Positions 42,275-56,891 of a DNA stretch of 64,000 nucleotides are shown piece by piece. The position numbers were made by a program, and so were the translations under genes. The notes under the pieces are model-generated. The model searched no databases. It worked only from the letters and a program-made list of their open reading frames with translations, and was not told where the DNA came from. Source of the stretch: Diphasiastrum complanatum (Eukaryota; Streptophyta; Lycopodiopsida; Lycopodiales; Lycopodiaceae); contig CM055094.1 of NCBI GenBank assembly GCA_029204225.1, forward strand, positions 28,816,107 through 28,880,106. Reading direction: 5' to 3'. Every line of letters begins with the position of its first letter. Positions within the stretch are counted from its first letter, which is position 1.

Positions 42275-44004
42275 GGCCAATGTCTTTTCGCTTTCAACCT
42301 TTTCTTCATGTTGCTTGGCTATCTTCACCTCTCGATCCAGTTGGACAATTTTTTGGCTGATCCGAGTGTTTTCAGATCCTAAAACAGAGATCCCCTGCTC
42401 CATTTCTTTTTTTTTTTATCCAGCATAGACTGGATCACTTGCCCAAGGCTTGAAACTAACCCGAGAGCATCACCAGAATCGACAGTCGTGGAGGTGGCAG
42501 CAGTAGGAGACCCTGATGGTATTGTCCGTGGTAGGCGTGGAATAGATGCCAAAGTCACTTCTTCTTCAAAAATATCCTCGTCTTCAAACCCTTCAGGCAC
42601 CGTGGCATCGAACTGCTTTGGTGACTTGACAGTTGTGTCAACCCGAAGTGTGGCTGGGCTACCCTGTGTGGGTGGTTGTTGATTGGCATCTTTGACACCA
42701 ACAGTAGCTTCATGGATATGTCCGAATCCTCTTGCAGGGGATTGGGGTTCAAAGGGTGCTGGGCTCCAGGGCATTTCAAAGATTTTGATAACCCCAAGGG
42801 GGTCGGAATCATCGAACATGTCCATGAAGAACTGTGTGGTGGGTGAGGTTGCTTCGGTGTGCAAAAGTGAGGCAACCTGGGCAGCTGTGATGGGAATGGT
42901 AGGCCCAATGGTCACAGACTGTCCTTGTATGGGAGCAGAGGCGAGGGAAGCATCAAAGACGAGGGAAATGGGAAGTTCAGTGCGAATAGCAGCAGGGGGT
43001 GGAAGCGCAGCTGACAAGGTATGCCTAGTACGACGTCGTGACGCGGAAGGCGAGTCAGGAATTACGATCTCACTGCATGGACGACGATGACTATGAGAAC
43101 TTGGGGCCTGGTGAGATGACTCGGTTGGTGCTTCTTCATAAATCAAAAGCACAGAATCCAGGTGGAAGCCATGGATTCTGTTTTCTAAGTGAGAAGCGGC
43201 TAAGAGGGACAATAGAGAGCCAGTGGCGAACTGCTGCTTTGTATTGGCCTTAATAGCTCGCTTGAGCTCACCGAAAACAGTCTTGAACCAGTTATATGGT
43301 TCAAGAGGGGCTTTGGCCAACTTGATGTGGGACTCCACTATCTTGTGAAGGATTTGAGTTGTGATGCGGTCTTTCCTGAGGTTGCCAACCATCAGGAAAT
43401 GATTCAACAATTGGGCAGCGGCGTGGATGGAAGGCTCAGTGATGGCTTCCAGAAGGTAACCATCATTAGTCCAATGCAGATTGTTGGTGAGGTCAATGTA
43501 TGGCTTGATGGCCTGTTTGGCGTGCTTGTGATTGGGTGAGGTGTGTGTACCAGATGAGATTCCTATAGCTGCAAGTGTGGCCTCAGTGACGCGCACCTTG
43601 TGTGTGGCTCCTTGGAAGGTGATGTAAAACTTGGATTTCTCTTCCTTCTACGTATTGAAGGCAAGAGTGATGAAATCCATATTGGTGCATCCCGAAAAGG
43701 CTCTCTCATGAATACCCATTGCAGTAAGTAGAGGTTCCGCAAGGGTCATCCACTGAGTGATCATGCTTGTGCTAGGAAGAATCATGATGTCCGTTGCAGA
43801 TGGGACATCACGATGGATAGTATAGCGCGGAGACTGGGAAGTATCGGTAGAAGACATGATGATCAGAAAGGAATTATAATCGCGTGAGAATGTATCAGAA
43901 GGCAATGCAAAAAATTTGGAAGGATTTGGTCGCAAGAGCTTTGCTAGCACAAGTGAGGAATGAATCGAATTCAGGCAACTTATAGGTGAATTTGGTGGGT
44001 CCAT
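42271..44004 (-). pseudogene. Accessory ORF after integrase in the Tat-type element
   Basis: One frame from 44004 to 42379 with a single in-frame TAG at 43648-43650, then a shift at an A-run (about 42412) into a coiled-coil tail ending near 42262. The likely start is MSSTDTSQSP at 43857. The N-terminal part (to about 43150) is mainly helical: MDFITLAFNT, KFYITFQGATHKVRVTEATL, HAAAQLLNHFLMVGN, PYNWFKTVFGELKRAI. Next comes a long Ser/Thr/Pro-rich linker with an acidic patch (EGFEDEDIFEEEV), then LGSENTRISQKIVQLDREVK and AKQHEEKVESEKTLA (coiled coil). The first segment has the flavour of the plant transposon-protein (mobile) domain with an LGLP-like box (IGISSG here). No signal peptide or membrane span, so an envelope role is not supported. 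Confidence 0.65.
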
Positions 44005-44663
44005 TACACTGAATAGTAGTTGGGCTGATCAGTTCTGAACAAAAATTTGCAGTCATGTACAGTACTGTAAAAATAGGCTATAAAAATCTCGGCGAAGGTT
44101 TCTAGGGATCTAAACCTATTAGACGAACATTTTCCAGGGCTGGCGAAGGATGAACCTTCGCCCAGGAGGGTCCTTCGCCCAGGTACTCTCATAAATGCTT
44201 TTTTCCACAATCTGAACCTATGGACAACCTAATTTTGACATTTTAAGATCATCTAGTAGGTCGGCGAAGGTTCATAATGACGTTATGATACTCGGCGAAG
44301 GTTCCCAAAATGGCATATCATTGAACATTCGCCTGACTCAAAAATTGAATTTTCTCTTGTCAGAAACCTTCGCCCACCTCAATTTAGATAAATCAAGGGT
44401 GGATGCACAATCTGAGAGCTCAGCGAAGGTTTCTGATACTTTATTGGCCAAATCGGCCCAAAACAGTGGTTTTCTAAGTCATTTTCCATAAAAATACTGT
44501 GCTTTTGTTTCCTTATGCTGATAACTTCCCGACTTTTGCTCATCAGTCTTTCCTTATTTTTTTTTCTTTTTTTTTTCAGCTGTCTTTTTCCAAAAAAAAG
44601 TCAGCAAATTAAATACTGAAAACAAAAAATTGAAAACAAATAAAATAAAAAAATATATTGAGA
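44005..44663 (-). other. Integrase-accessory ORF spacer with repeated GGCGAAGGTT motif
   Basis: Non-coding. The motif GGCGAAGGTT or its complement AACCTTCGCC (with single-base variants) occurs near 44090, 44132, 44150, 44172, 44262, 44294, 44369 and 44423. The same motif fills the element's leader (50818-51445). Confidence 0.75.
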
Positions 44664-45990
44664 TCAGGCTTGCTGAACTGGCGGTGCAGGCTGCTGAAAC
44701 TTGCGTAATCGGCTGCCATTTACCGGAGTATCAAATCGTTTCCCATCCAAGTGCTCAAGAATTACTGCGCCATAGTTCAGGATTTCCTTCACTTTATACG
44801 GGCCTTCTCCAGTAAACTTCAACTTACCCTTGATCAGCTTGGTTTTGTACATCAATGCAAGATCTCCTGCTTCCGATCTTTCTTATGCAATCATCGATCG
44901 TGCCATGCCTTGCGGCGAGCTTTCTCTGCTGCTAAGGCATGAACTGCCATCGTTCGGGTTTCACATAATTTGTGCAATGCATCGTGGCGAAGTTGTAAAG
45001 ATTGATCATAATTTAATTGTTCCGTTGCTGCTATGCGTAAAGATGGGATTAAAAATTCAATTGGCATAACAACATCTTGACCATAAACCAGTTGAAAGGT
45101 GTTTGATTTGTACTATGTTTGTAAGCGATTCTGAATGCCCATAATGCTGCATACAGTTTATGTTCCCAATCAGACCGACTCGCTTCAACTATCTTTGTCA
45201 TAATGGTGCAGAGAATCTTATTGGAAGATTCAACTTAGCCATTCCTTCTGGGATAATAGGGAGTACTAAAATTGTGTATAGCAAAAAAATCTTCCAGTAA
45301 ACACTTTATTGTTTGATTAACAAAGTGTGTACCCCGATCACTGACAATTTCGATCGAACATCCAAATTTGATTATAATATTTTCATATAGAAACTTGGCT
45401 ATAGATTTCGCATCAACTACTTTGACAGCTTTGGCTTCAACCCACTTGGTCATATAATCAGTTGTGACGATAATGTAGCGAGCCTGAGGTCCTTGAGCAG
45501 CGGGATGAATAGGACCAACATAATCCAGTCCCCATTTTTCAAACGGTGCTTGCAATAAAACCAGATGTAAGGGTTCATAATTCTGTCGAGTAGGCCGTCG
45601 TGCCCGCTGGCAGACATCACATGTCTGAATAAAATTTTCTATGTCCTTATGAAGCGTAGGCCGGATTGCAAAAGTTTGCGAACAGTAATATCTGTAGAGA
45701 AGTGTCCTCCACCCATGCCATCATGTGAAAACATGATTAGATCTAGTACTTCATGCAGTAAAACACATCTTCGTAAAATATTATCTGATCCACGACGATA
45801 CAATTGTCCTGCAATTAATTGATAAGGTTGAGCCTTATGAATCAATTGTTTTTTTAGTACTTTTGTCAAAGAGTCATTCGGTTGTCCTAGCATCAGGTAC
45901 TCAACAATATTTGCCGCTCACTCAGGTACTGCTTCAACATAGAACAACGCAGCATCTGGCAGTTCATCATCCACTTCAGTATTAACTGGT
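44664..45990 (-). pseudogene. Tat-type integrase
   Basis: The first piece (45639-45893) has LGQPNDSLTKVLKKQ and the zinc-binding half HDGMGGGHFSTDITVRKLL. After a shift, TCDVCQRARR follows. The core (45235-45555) contains the catalytic residues in KWGLDYVGPIHPAAQGPQ (Asp1), ARYIIVTTDYMTKWVEAKAV and EIVSDRGTHFVN (Asp2), then YYPRRNG, a stop, and VESSNK (Glu). Decayed sequence leads to the C-terminal KLKFTGEGPYKVKEI and FDTPVNGSRLRKF (44664-44855). There is no chromodomain. The DDE residues are preserved but stops and shifts interrupt the frame. It resembles the copy at 1-919. Confidence 0.88.
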
Positions 45991-46001
45991 GCGAATTCAA
46001 T

Positions 46002-47325
46002 TCATGAAACGTGATCGGCTAGATAATGTTGCTTCCCCTTTCTGACCACAATTCGAAAGTCAAATTCAGTCAATAATAATAACCATCTTGCAATACGTCC
46101 AGTATTACACGTCTTATTTACCAAGTAAAGCAACGGTTGATGATCCGTATAAAATGCAAAGTGCGTTTCCATGAGATAGTGACGAAATTTTCGAACAGAA
46201 AAAATCATGGCTAGCGCTTCACGTTCTGTTGTTGAATAATTCTTCTCTGAATCTGTAAGTTGTCTGCTTGCAAATCGTATAGGATAATCCTTCTTATAGT
46301 CACCTGGCTGCGTCAAAACTGATCCAATGGCATATTTTGAGGCGTCCGTATGAACATGAAACTCTAATGTCCAATCTGGAGAACGCAGTATTGGTGCTGA
46401 AGATAATGTTTTTTTTAACTTTTCAAAGGCTTCTAACGCCTCTACTGTCCAAATAGGAACAATAGTCAATTTGTATATAGGTCGTGCTAAATCCGCAAAG
46501 AAGATAATAAAAATTCGATAGTAGTTCGCATGACCCATAAACACATAAACTCCTCGAATTGTTGCTGGCGGTGGCAATTCCACAATAACTTTGATCTTAG
46601 AATAATCGGTGGCAATACCATGTCTTGATATCACATGTCCAAGCACCACTCCGTGTGAAACCCATATCTGGCATTTTTCTGGATTTAGATAAATCTGATA
46701 TTTGCGGCATCTTTCAAAGACTTTTTCCAATCGATTCAGGTGGTAAGTCGTCCAAGTAAATTTCAAGAAATTTCTGCAGATAATCTTTAAAGGCAAATTG
46801 CAGTACTCTTTGGAATGAACTTGGTGCATTACAAAGTCCAAATGACATTACTTTGTAAGCATAGGTGCCCCATTCTGTTGCAAAAGCAATTTTGTGACAA
46901 TCGGCAGGTGCAATCTTAACATGGTTGTAACCACTAAATCCGTCCAGGAAACTATAAGCTTCCGCTCCAGCAAGGCGATCCAAAATGCTTTCAGTAAAAG
47001 GTAACGGAAAGTGATCCTTCCGTGTCACTTTATTCAATGCTTTGAGATTCACACAGATTTGCAATTTCCCATTTTTCTTAGGAACAATGACAATCGGTGA
47101 AATCCATTCCGTATGCTCGATCTCATAAATGAAATCGGCGTCAAGCAGTCTCTGAAGTTCTTCCTTTATCAGATCTGCCACATTAGGATTACAGTGAATG
47201 AAATATGTAACCTTTGGTACTGCATCAGGTACTAAATGTATGGTATGTTCAATGACTGATGTCGAAATATCCTTCAAATCTTGATAAGTCCATGCAAAAC
47301 AATCTTGATACTTAATAAGTAGCAA
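46002..47325 (-). pseudogene. Tat-type reverse transcriptase and RNase H
   Basis: RT begins in the piece 46714-47325: YQDCFAWTYQDLKDI, HTEWISPIVIVPKKNGKLQI, CVNLKALNKVTRKDHFPLPF, YSFLDGFSGYNHVKIAP, YKVMSFGLCNAPSSFQRV and IYLDD, the catalytic box, at about residue 190. Right after YLDD a deletion and frameshift (about 46750) move reading to the second piece (46002-46841): NPEKCQ, VVLGHVIS, GHANYYR, then RNase H with TDASKYAIGSVLTQPG, STTEREALAMIFSVRKFRHYL, YTDHQPLLYL and YLADHVS. Apart from the break after YLDD, the key motifs are present. It follows the linker ORF upstream. Confidence 0.9.
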
Positions 47326-47385
47326 ACAGAGTGCTTAATATTGGTCAGGAGTAAGTTGTGATCCCACTTGTACAATCTTTTCTGG

Positions 47386-48096
47386 TTATCCTGGTTCTGC
47401 AAGATTCATTGGCTGCATCCTAGCTGGGCCATCGTAAACCTCTTTAGATTCCAGCATGTGTTCTTCAGGTTCACGATGTCCTTTAGGTAACATGATAACC
47501 ACATCATCCAGTGTATAATGTTTAAAATGCTCTGGCATATCATGTTGGACTACATTTGCTTGTTCTTTTTCGAAAGGACTTGTCTTGGATCTTCGTTTAG
47601 TCTTCTTAGCAGGAATTGATCGTGGAGGTGATGACTTCCGGGATGATAAATCTTTCTTCTCAGGTGAAGACTTCCTAGACGATGATGTCTTGCTAGAGAT
47701 ATGACTTGAAGAATCATTCTTGACTTTTCCTTTGTCTTTATCCAATAGAAGTGGCACTTCTTTTAAATCAATCTTTTGAGGGGAATTTTTCCATTTCAGA
47801 ACCGTATTATAATGTTGCTTTGCTTGTTTCTTCGTCATCGAACCTGTCATCTTGTCTCCCTTCAATATAACTGCTTTGGGCGATTTGATTGTTCGTTCAT
47901 CAGAAACATTACGCACTCCAAATCTGGTCGGATCCATATGATGTAGAATCAGTTCATCCGTAAGTTCTGCATTGTGATCATAAGTTAAGGCATGGCTCAT
48001 TGGTATGAGATCATTCTCAATTGGATCCGGTATAGGTTCTGTTGATATCCAGGCTACATTCAGCACATTTAGTGGAAACGTGATTGGTGTATTCAA
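47386..48096 (-). CDS. Protease-RT linker ORF of the Tat-type element
   Basis: 236 residues in the same frame as the protease ORF, separated by an in-frame stop at 48100. The centre is Lys/Ser-rich and basic (SSSHISSKTSSSRKSSPEKK, PAKKTKRRSKTSP), with a more ordered end (LDDVVIMLPKGHREPEEHML). The basic run resembles a nuclear-localisation or nucleic-acid-binding stretch. No catalytic motif. Linkers between protease and RT occur in this lineage; the role is unknown. Confidence 0.6.
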   Translation of the reverse strand: MNTPITFPLNVLNVAWISTEPIPDPIENDLIPMSHALTYDHNAELTDELILHHMDPTRFGVRNVSDERTIKSPKAVILKGDKMTGSMTKKQAKQHYNTVLKWKNSPQKIDLKEVPLLLDKDKGKVKNDSSSHISSKTSSSRKSSPEKKDLSSRKSSPPRSIPAKKTKRRSKTSPFEKEQANVVQHDMPEHFKHYTLDDVVIMLPKGHREPEEHMLESKEVYDGPARMQPMNLAEPG

Positions 48097-48099
48097 AGT

Positions 48100-48762
48100 T
48101 CAATCTAACAAGAAAATCTCGCTCATCTCTGATTGAATATCTTGTTGACACATATATCCTGCTGTACAATCAATTGTTGCAAGAGCTTCGTTCCAATTGA
48201 CAATATTCGTTTGAGAATTGTAGTGAACTCCCAATTTTTTCTCTGGTCGATCACAAGTGTGATCCGTTGTTGATGAATCGTCATCCGCTTTTTGAACCAC
48301 TGGCTTGATAGTCCAAGTCGTAGGATCAATTTTAACTGCACGTTCACGATTTTCAAAAGTGATTTTGCCGGTACCCCAGTTATGAATTACTTGTGCAACT
48401 CGTAACCATGGATGTCCTAAGAGAACTCGGTAGACATTTGGTGCTTTTGGTAAGTCCATCACGACGAAAGTAATGACAAACTGTACTCCTGCAATCCTGA
48501 CAGGTATATCTTCCACCATTCCTCGTGGACGAACCATCATTTGATCAGCTAGCTTAATAGCAAAAGTAGCAGGCTTAATCTTTGTAAGGCCCCATTTTGT
48601 ACATAGCTTTGTAAAAATCAGGTTAACTCCTGAACCGCCGTCTATCACGGCTGCTTCTTTAGAAAATTGTCTATGTTGTATTGGTAGAGTGATATTCTTT
48701 TGTTCACTTTCCCAAGCTGCTCCAACATGTAGTACATTGTTAGATTCTTCAATCCAGCACAA
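48100..48762 (-). CDS. Tat-type retropepsin-like aspartic protease
   Basis: About 220 residues. The active-site loop reads AAVIDGGSGVNLI (Asp-Gly-Gly instead of the common Asp-Ser/Thr-Gly; DGGS variants are usual in this branch). The hydrophobic flap and second half follow (VQFVITFVVMDLP, YRVLLGHPWL), and the C-terminal DCTAGYMCQQD is Cys-containing. It would cut Gag-Pol into mature proteins. It ends at an in-frame stop before the linker ORF. Confidence 0.8.
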   Translation of the reverse strand: MCWIEESNNVLHVGAAWESEQKNITLPIQHRQFSKEAAVIDGGSGVNLIFTKLCTKWGLTKIKPATFAIKLADQMMVRPRGMVEDIPVRIAGVQFVITFVVMDLPKAPNVYRVLLGHPWLRVAQVIHNWGTGKITFENRERAVKIDPTTWTIKPVVQKADDDSSTTDHTCDRPEKKLGVHYNSQTNIVNWNEALATIDCTAGYMCQQDIQSEMSEIFLLD

Positions 48763-48811
48763 AAGAGTGGCTCCTGATGATCTTCTGATTCTTTTTGAGC
48801 TAACTTTTGCG

Positions 48812-49456
48812 CTAAGACTTCTTTTTTGCTTTTGGCACCAACTTTAGGAGCTCTCCCAATGAAATATTGATCTTGCTAGACAAAATATTCATGAGTAATT
48901 CTATATGCGGTGCTTCCGGTTTCGTCATCTTGAAGGGTTGTTCGTGATGATGTAATTGATCATTCATATCCGTACGTAAATTTCTTGGAGGCTGCAATGG
49001 TGAAGACCGAACTTCAGCTGTTACTTTAGCAGCTTCAAGTTCCTCTTCTTCTTGTAGATGCTTAATCCATTGTCTCATATACTGATATCTTCATTTTTCT
49101 GCATTAAGATTTGGATAAACTTCCGATGCTATTGGTGTATCGTTCAATGGTAAAGCATCAGCAGGTACTGAATCCACTACTGGTTCTTTTTGCTTTTGTG
49201 CTCTGGTGACCACCATCAAGGGTGCACTTGGTTTGTTATGAGCTACCGATCCTTGCTTGATTGTTATCAAACTTACAGGTGTTGTAGCTGGTGGTGGCTT
49301 TGGTCTTGCTGGACAATCTTTATAGCAATGCCCATATCCACAGTCACGACAGAATGGTACAAACTCTTCTTTATTTGGGCATTTTGCAACTCTGTGACTT
49401 TCTCCACATGCAAGATCCACCTTGCTGATCATTACCATAGCTCCATTGCTCAGCAC
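48812..49456 (-). pseudogene. gag C-terminal region: second zinc knuckle and charged tail
   Basis: The piece 49091-49456 has CGESHRVAKCPNKEEFVPFC overlapping CRDCGYGHCYKDCPARP (about 49340-49310), a Cys/His knuckle cluster. A Pro/Thr/Val-rich linker follows. After a stop, 48812-49078 is Glu/Ala-rich (RQWIKHLQEEEELEAAK) and ends KLVPKAKKKS. It probably continues gag at 49584-50580 after a frame change near 49480. Confidence 0.7.
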
Positions 49457-49583
49457 TTCCGTAAGGTTCTAGTTCCATCAAATTGGCAGGAGGAGCGGAG
49501 TGCTTTGGTGGGGCAGGCAAGGCTAGACGCTCCAGGTATCCAAGAGTAGATTGTCATAGTCTTGCTGCTGGGTTGCCTCCATA

Positions 49584-50580
49584 CTATGGATCTCGATATC
49601 CCATCTGGGCATACCGTTGCTGAATCATCCGAGGGTTGAAGTTGCAAAAGGCAATCTCATGGTCAGGTGAACTAAACAGATGGCAAACACTAATTTCCAT
49701 TTGTTTTTTCAATTGAGGACACTCGTTCACTGTGTGATTTCCTGTACAAATAGAACACCAGACATTTTCCCTGGTAGGAAAAGTCTTTGCAAACTTCTCA
49801 GGTTCCTTGTTCTCTTCTCCGTGAAAATTTTCTAATGCTTTAATTTTCTCATCAAATTGCAACTGCAACTTTTCCATCTGTTTCTGTTGGGTCTTCCCAA
49901 GTTTCTCGAACTCATTGGGCATCATTTCTGTAGTAGCATTGGCATTTGTTGATGCAATAGTGGTGGATGTTGTAGTAGTTTGCCCTGCTGTATAAGGCAA
50001 CATACTGACATTTGGCTCATCATCTGAATCTTCATCCTCCTCCCGAATTGCATCGTCCATTGCATTTTGCAAAAGTGCGTACTCATTATGGCGTTTCAGT
50101 TCACGTCTGATCCATTTAGGTAGACTTGACAAAAACCACATAATCATGGCATTTTCATTAATCAGCTCAGGCTCACATTCAGATCTAAGATGTTTCACCC
50201 TTTTGATGTAATCTCGAACCATTTTTCGCTTTCCCATTCTAATTTTACTTAAAAGTAGGAAAGGGTCTTCCATAAACTTCTGCGGTTTGAACCGTGTGAT
50301 AAGGGCTCGTTTAACAACCTCCCAATCTATACGCTCAGTTTTATCTTGGTTATAGTACCAATCTTGTGCTGCACCTGTTAAGGCCATAGGAAACAGCTTA
50401 AGTTTATCTTGAAGATAAATCTCACCATAGACCTCACAGGATTCAGCATAGATCTGAAGAAATCGAACTGGATTTGTTAATCCATTATATTTGGGTAGAT
50501 CCAATCGGGGTGCTTTTCTAACAATAATTGGATTGACCTCCTATGGAGCACCTCCAGGAGCAGCTCCAGGGGCAGCCATT
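49584..50580 (-). pseudogene. Tat-type gag (capsid and first zinc knuckle)
   Basis: The likely start is the ATG at 50580 (MAAPGAAPGGAP), followed by a TAG at about 50542; the frame then stays open to 49584. The retrotransposon gag domain: LDLPKYNGLTNPVRFLQIYA, LKLFPMALTGAAQDWYYNQD, DWEVVKRALITRF, VRDYIKRVKHLRSEC, MIMWFLSSLPKWIRREL (about residues 25-165). Then a Thr/Ala/Asn-rich linker, a coiled-coil-like LGKTQQKQMEKLQLQF, and a Cys/His motif CSICTGNHTVNECP. Gag forms the particle that packages element RNA. Confidence 0.85.
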
Positions 50581-51765
50581 TAGATCAAATTGATAATGTG
50601 ATTGGATATAGATTTTTTTAAAAACTATCTCAGATTAGATCTACTAGCTCTATTCCACTTTTCAAGAATCTGATTCTATATGATGAAAAACTACCCAAAA
50701 TTCGATCAATCAATACTTCTCAAAAATGATAAATCTCTCAGAGTCCAATTCAGAATATATCAGATCTGATCCAAATTTTGACAGAGACTGATCTGAAAAA
50801 TCAAAAACTAAATATAGGACTGGCGAAGGTTGGCTCGGCGAAGGTTCAACAGTGCTATTTTGGGATTAAAACTCTCTGAACACTTGTTTGGCAATTTCTT
50901 GGGAAATAACCTTTGCCGATTTCTCAGATGGAAGATCTGACACAGATAAAACTATGGACAACTGGACGAAGGTTTCTGACACGCAAGAAAATATAGTTTT
51001 TGTGATCTAGCGAGGGTAAAAATCAAGATTTTTTATGATTTGATCAAGATAAATCTTCGCCGAACTCAAGAATAGTATTTTTATATAAATAGAATGTTCT
51101 GGAAACTTGGTGAAGGTTCTGGCAAAGGATCAGGAGTAATAATGGTAATTTTGCAAAAAAATGACTTTTTTGGCAAAAATATGACAAAATGACAACTGAT
51201 CCTCTGAAAACCTTTCTATTTTTGGTATTATTCTTCGCCGACCTGGCAATAGATAGATCTGAATCACATCTAAGCACAATGAATTGGGCGAAGGTTCTTT
51301 TTTTGTATATTTTAGGATTTTGATACTTTTTGGTGTTTTTTGGTGGTTTTTCTGATGTTTCTAAAAATCTGCTGGGAATTAATCTTCGCCCTTCAAACTA
51401 AAGGTTCTGCAAACAAGACCGAAGTTGTCTGCAACTCGGCGAAGGTTTCATGAAAGAGGAAAAAAAGTTATGGGCTCTGATGATGCTTTTTGCCTCTTTT
51501 TGACCAAATTTGACAGATTTGATCGATTTTTGTTATTTTCTCTGATATCTCAGATCCAAATGGATCTTAAGATTAGTGATCTGAATAGCTTTTCATGTTT
51601 AGTAATCATATTAGATTTCAAACAAGCAAATCCACTCAAAATCTAGCAAAATCAATCCCAAACTATCCCTATAATGCAGTTTTAACACTATTTATGCCAC
51701 AACAAGATGCCTAATGCAAGCTAACCATCAGCCAAACATGCTGCAAACTGAAAAATCGGTGTAGC
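50581..51765 (-). other. 5' leader of the Tat-type element with repeated GGCGAAGGTT motif
   Basis: Non-coding stretch between the PBS and gag. Copies or near-copies of GGCGAAGGTT/AACCTTCGCC occur near 50822, 50837, 50918, 50960, 51055, 51110, 51233, 51288, 51383 and 51438, in both orientations. The rest is AT-rich with oligo-T runs. Confidence 0.75.
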
Positions 51766-51783
51766 TCCCCGGCAACGGCACCA
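51766..51783 (-). other. Primer binding site of the Tat-type element
   Basis: TGGTGCCGTTGCCGGGGA on the - strand, 4 bp from the LTR end. It differs at one base from the TGGCGCCGTTGCCGGGGA form usual in Athila/Tat elements. Confidence 0.85.
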
Positions 51784-51787
51784 AAAT

Positions 51788-52477
51788 TGTAGTGGGTTTC
51801 TTTCCTTGCCTAACCTGAATCCAAGATCTAGTCAATCTAGCATCAAAGACACGGAGTTAGTTGTCACGTGTAGGTTCTTTCCCATGAGAGCGATAGTATA
51901 GTTCATATTTCAACATGAATGGAGGATCTAACACTAACATCCATTAACACTAAGCATAACACTACATCCATTAACCCTACTTCCATTAACCTTGAATCCA
52001 CAACAATGATAGAAACTTACTCTTCTCTCTCTCCTTTTCTCTCTCACAAAAAGCATAAGAAATAGCAATCCCAATAATGATCAAATCCAACAATTAGCAA
52101 ATACCAAAGAAAGCATGAGAAATGGAGAAAAAGAGAGGAAGAGCAAGGACATTCATCAATCCATTTCTAAAGAGAACCAATCTGCTTTATTGAAATGAGA
52201 AAATGAACATGAGGAGCAACTCGAGTTGGTCCCTTTTTATAGTAGAGAAGAGGACTCTGGCCTTTGAATCCTATTGATCCAGTCTTGCCTCTCTTTTTAT
52301 TCAAATTTAAAAAAGTGTGGGAACCATCAAAATTGGAGGGAAACCCAACTTTATTCACTAACTTGACATTTAGGCCCTGCGACATTAAAAGTCCCGCGAA
52401 AAGGCCTAAAGTCCTTTTATTGACATTCTAATTAATCAAATAACTATGTGATCATCGGGTTGGACTTACACACACAG
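51788..52477 (-). repeat. 5' LTR of the Tat-type element (outer limit approximate)
   Basis: The inner end is fixed by the PBS and by the 56-bp match to 42219-42274. A TATAAAAA box reads on the - strand at 52234-52241. The outer end is placed near 52477 (ACACACACA, giving TGTGTG on the - strand), but no second copy or TSD supports it. Confidence 0.6.
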
Positions 52478-52645
52478 GGTGCCAAATCCCTCTCACTAGG
52501 GTTGCCTTGGGATCCGCAAACCCTCCAACAAAGGCTAAGCATAAAAACTCTAACATCATGTGCGTGGCCTTCTGCTCGTTGCTTGTCTCTTTGGTTGCGG
52601 GCATTTTTTTTTGTGGGGCTTTCTTACCTTTGGGATGTTCCTTTT

Positions 52646-56222
<3,577 letters not shown>

Positions 56223-56891
56223 TTGATGGAAACCCCTAATTTAATTATTACTAATGACAAAAGTAATTACATTTTTAAATGTTTACTTTCTTGTAAATCT
56301 TTGGTGTTTGATTCATTTGTAAAGTTCAAAACTTTAGTAAAAAATCAACTTAGTACCAAGATCAAGGCATTAAGAAGTGATAATGGAGTAGAATATATCT
56401 CCAATAAGTTGATAGAGTTTTGTAGTTTTAATGGCATTAAAAGGAAGTTATCATGTCCATGTACCCCTCAACAAAATGGAGTGACCAAGAGGAAAAATAG
56501 ATCTCTTTGTGAGTGTGCTAAAGCCTTAAGTCTAAATGCTTCTCTACCAAAACCATTTTGGGGTGAGGCAATCACATGTGCTAACTTCTTATGCAATAGA
56601 TTGCCCAACCAAGCCATTGGAGGAATCACACCATATGAAGCTCTATTTAGAGAAAAGCCAAATCTCAAGGATCTAAAGATATTTGGATCCACTTGCTATG
56701 TACACCAATCCTTGGATACAAGGAAGAAGGACGATGTAACTTCCATCAAAGGCATCTTTGTGGGATATGGTGAGAATAGCAAAGGTTATAGAGTCTTCAA
56801 TCCCATCACTAAGAAAATCTATTGTTTGGAGAGTTTCAACATTATGCACACCATGTATGTTTTTGTCACCTCTACCATTGAGCAGTTATAA
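56223..56891 (+). pseudogene. Ty1/copia integrase core fragment with catalytic Glu replaced by Lys
   Basis: Open for 222 codons. It contains KIKALRSDNGVEYISNKLIE (second catalytic Asp in LRSDNG), CTPQQNGVTKRKNRSLCE, ASLPKPFWGEAITCANFLCN, TPYEALFREKPNLKDLKIFG and VTSIKGIFVGYGENSKGYRV, ending KKIYCLESFN. In active copies the segment after PQQNG reads V(A)ERKN; here it reads VTKRKN, so the DDE glutamate is missing. The N-terminal zinc domain and the first Asp are absent, as is RT. The 3' end runs into a 101-bp tandem duplication that supplies the last codons. Confidence 0.85.

Larger units (their letters stand above)
42219..52477 (-). mobile_element. Tat/Athila-lineage Ty3/gypsy element with a post-pol accessory ORF
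   Basis: Order on the - strand: 5' LTR (about 52477-51788), PBS (51783-51766), leader (51765-50581), gag (50580-48812), protease (48762-48100), linker ORF (48096-47386), RT and RNase H (47325-46002), integrase (about 45990-44664), spacer, accessory ORF (44004-42271), and a 56-bp remnant of the 3' LTR (42219-42274). The PBS type, the absence of a chromodomain and the extra ORF after integrase point to the Tat/Athila branch. Many single stops or shifts but good overall collinearity. The outer limit of the 5' LTR is approximate and no TSD was found. Confidence 0.8.

Noticed and set aside
42379-44004. Calling the post-pol ORF an envelope-like gene
   Set aside because: No signal peptide, membrane span or Cys-rich ectodomain is visible; a Ser/Thr/Pro linker and coiled coil dominate.
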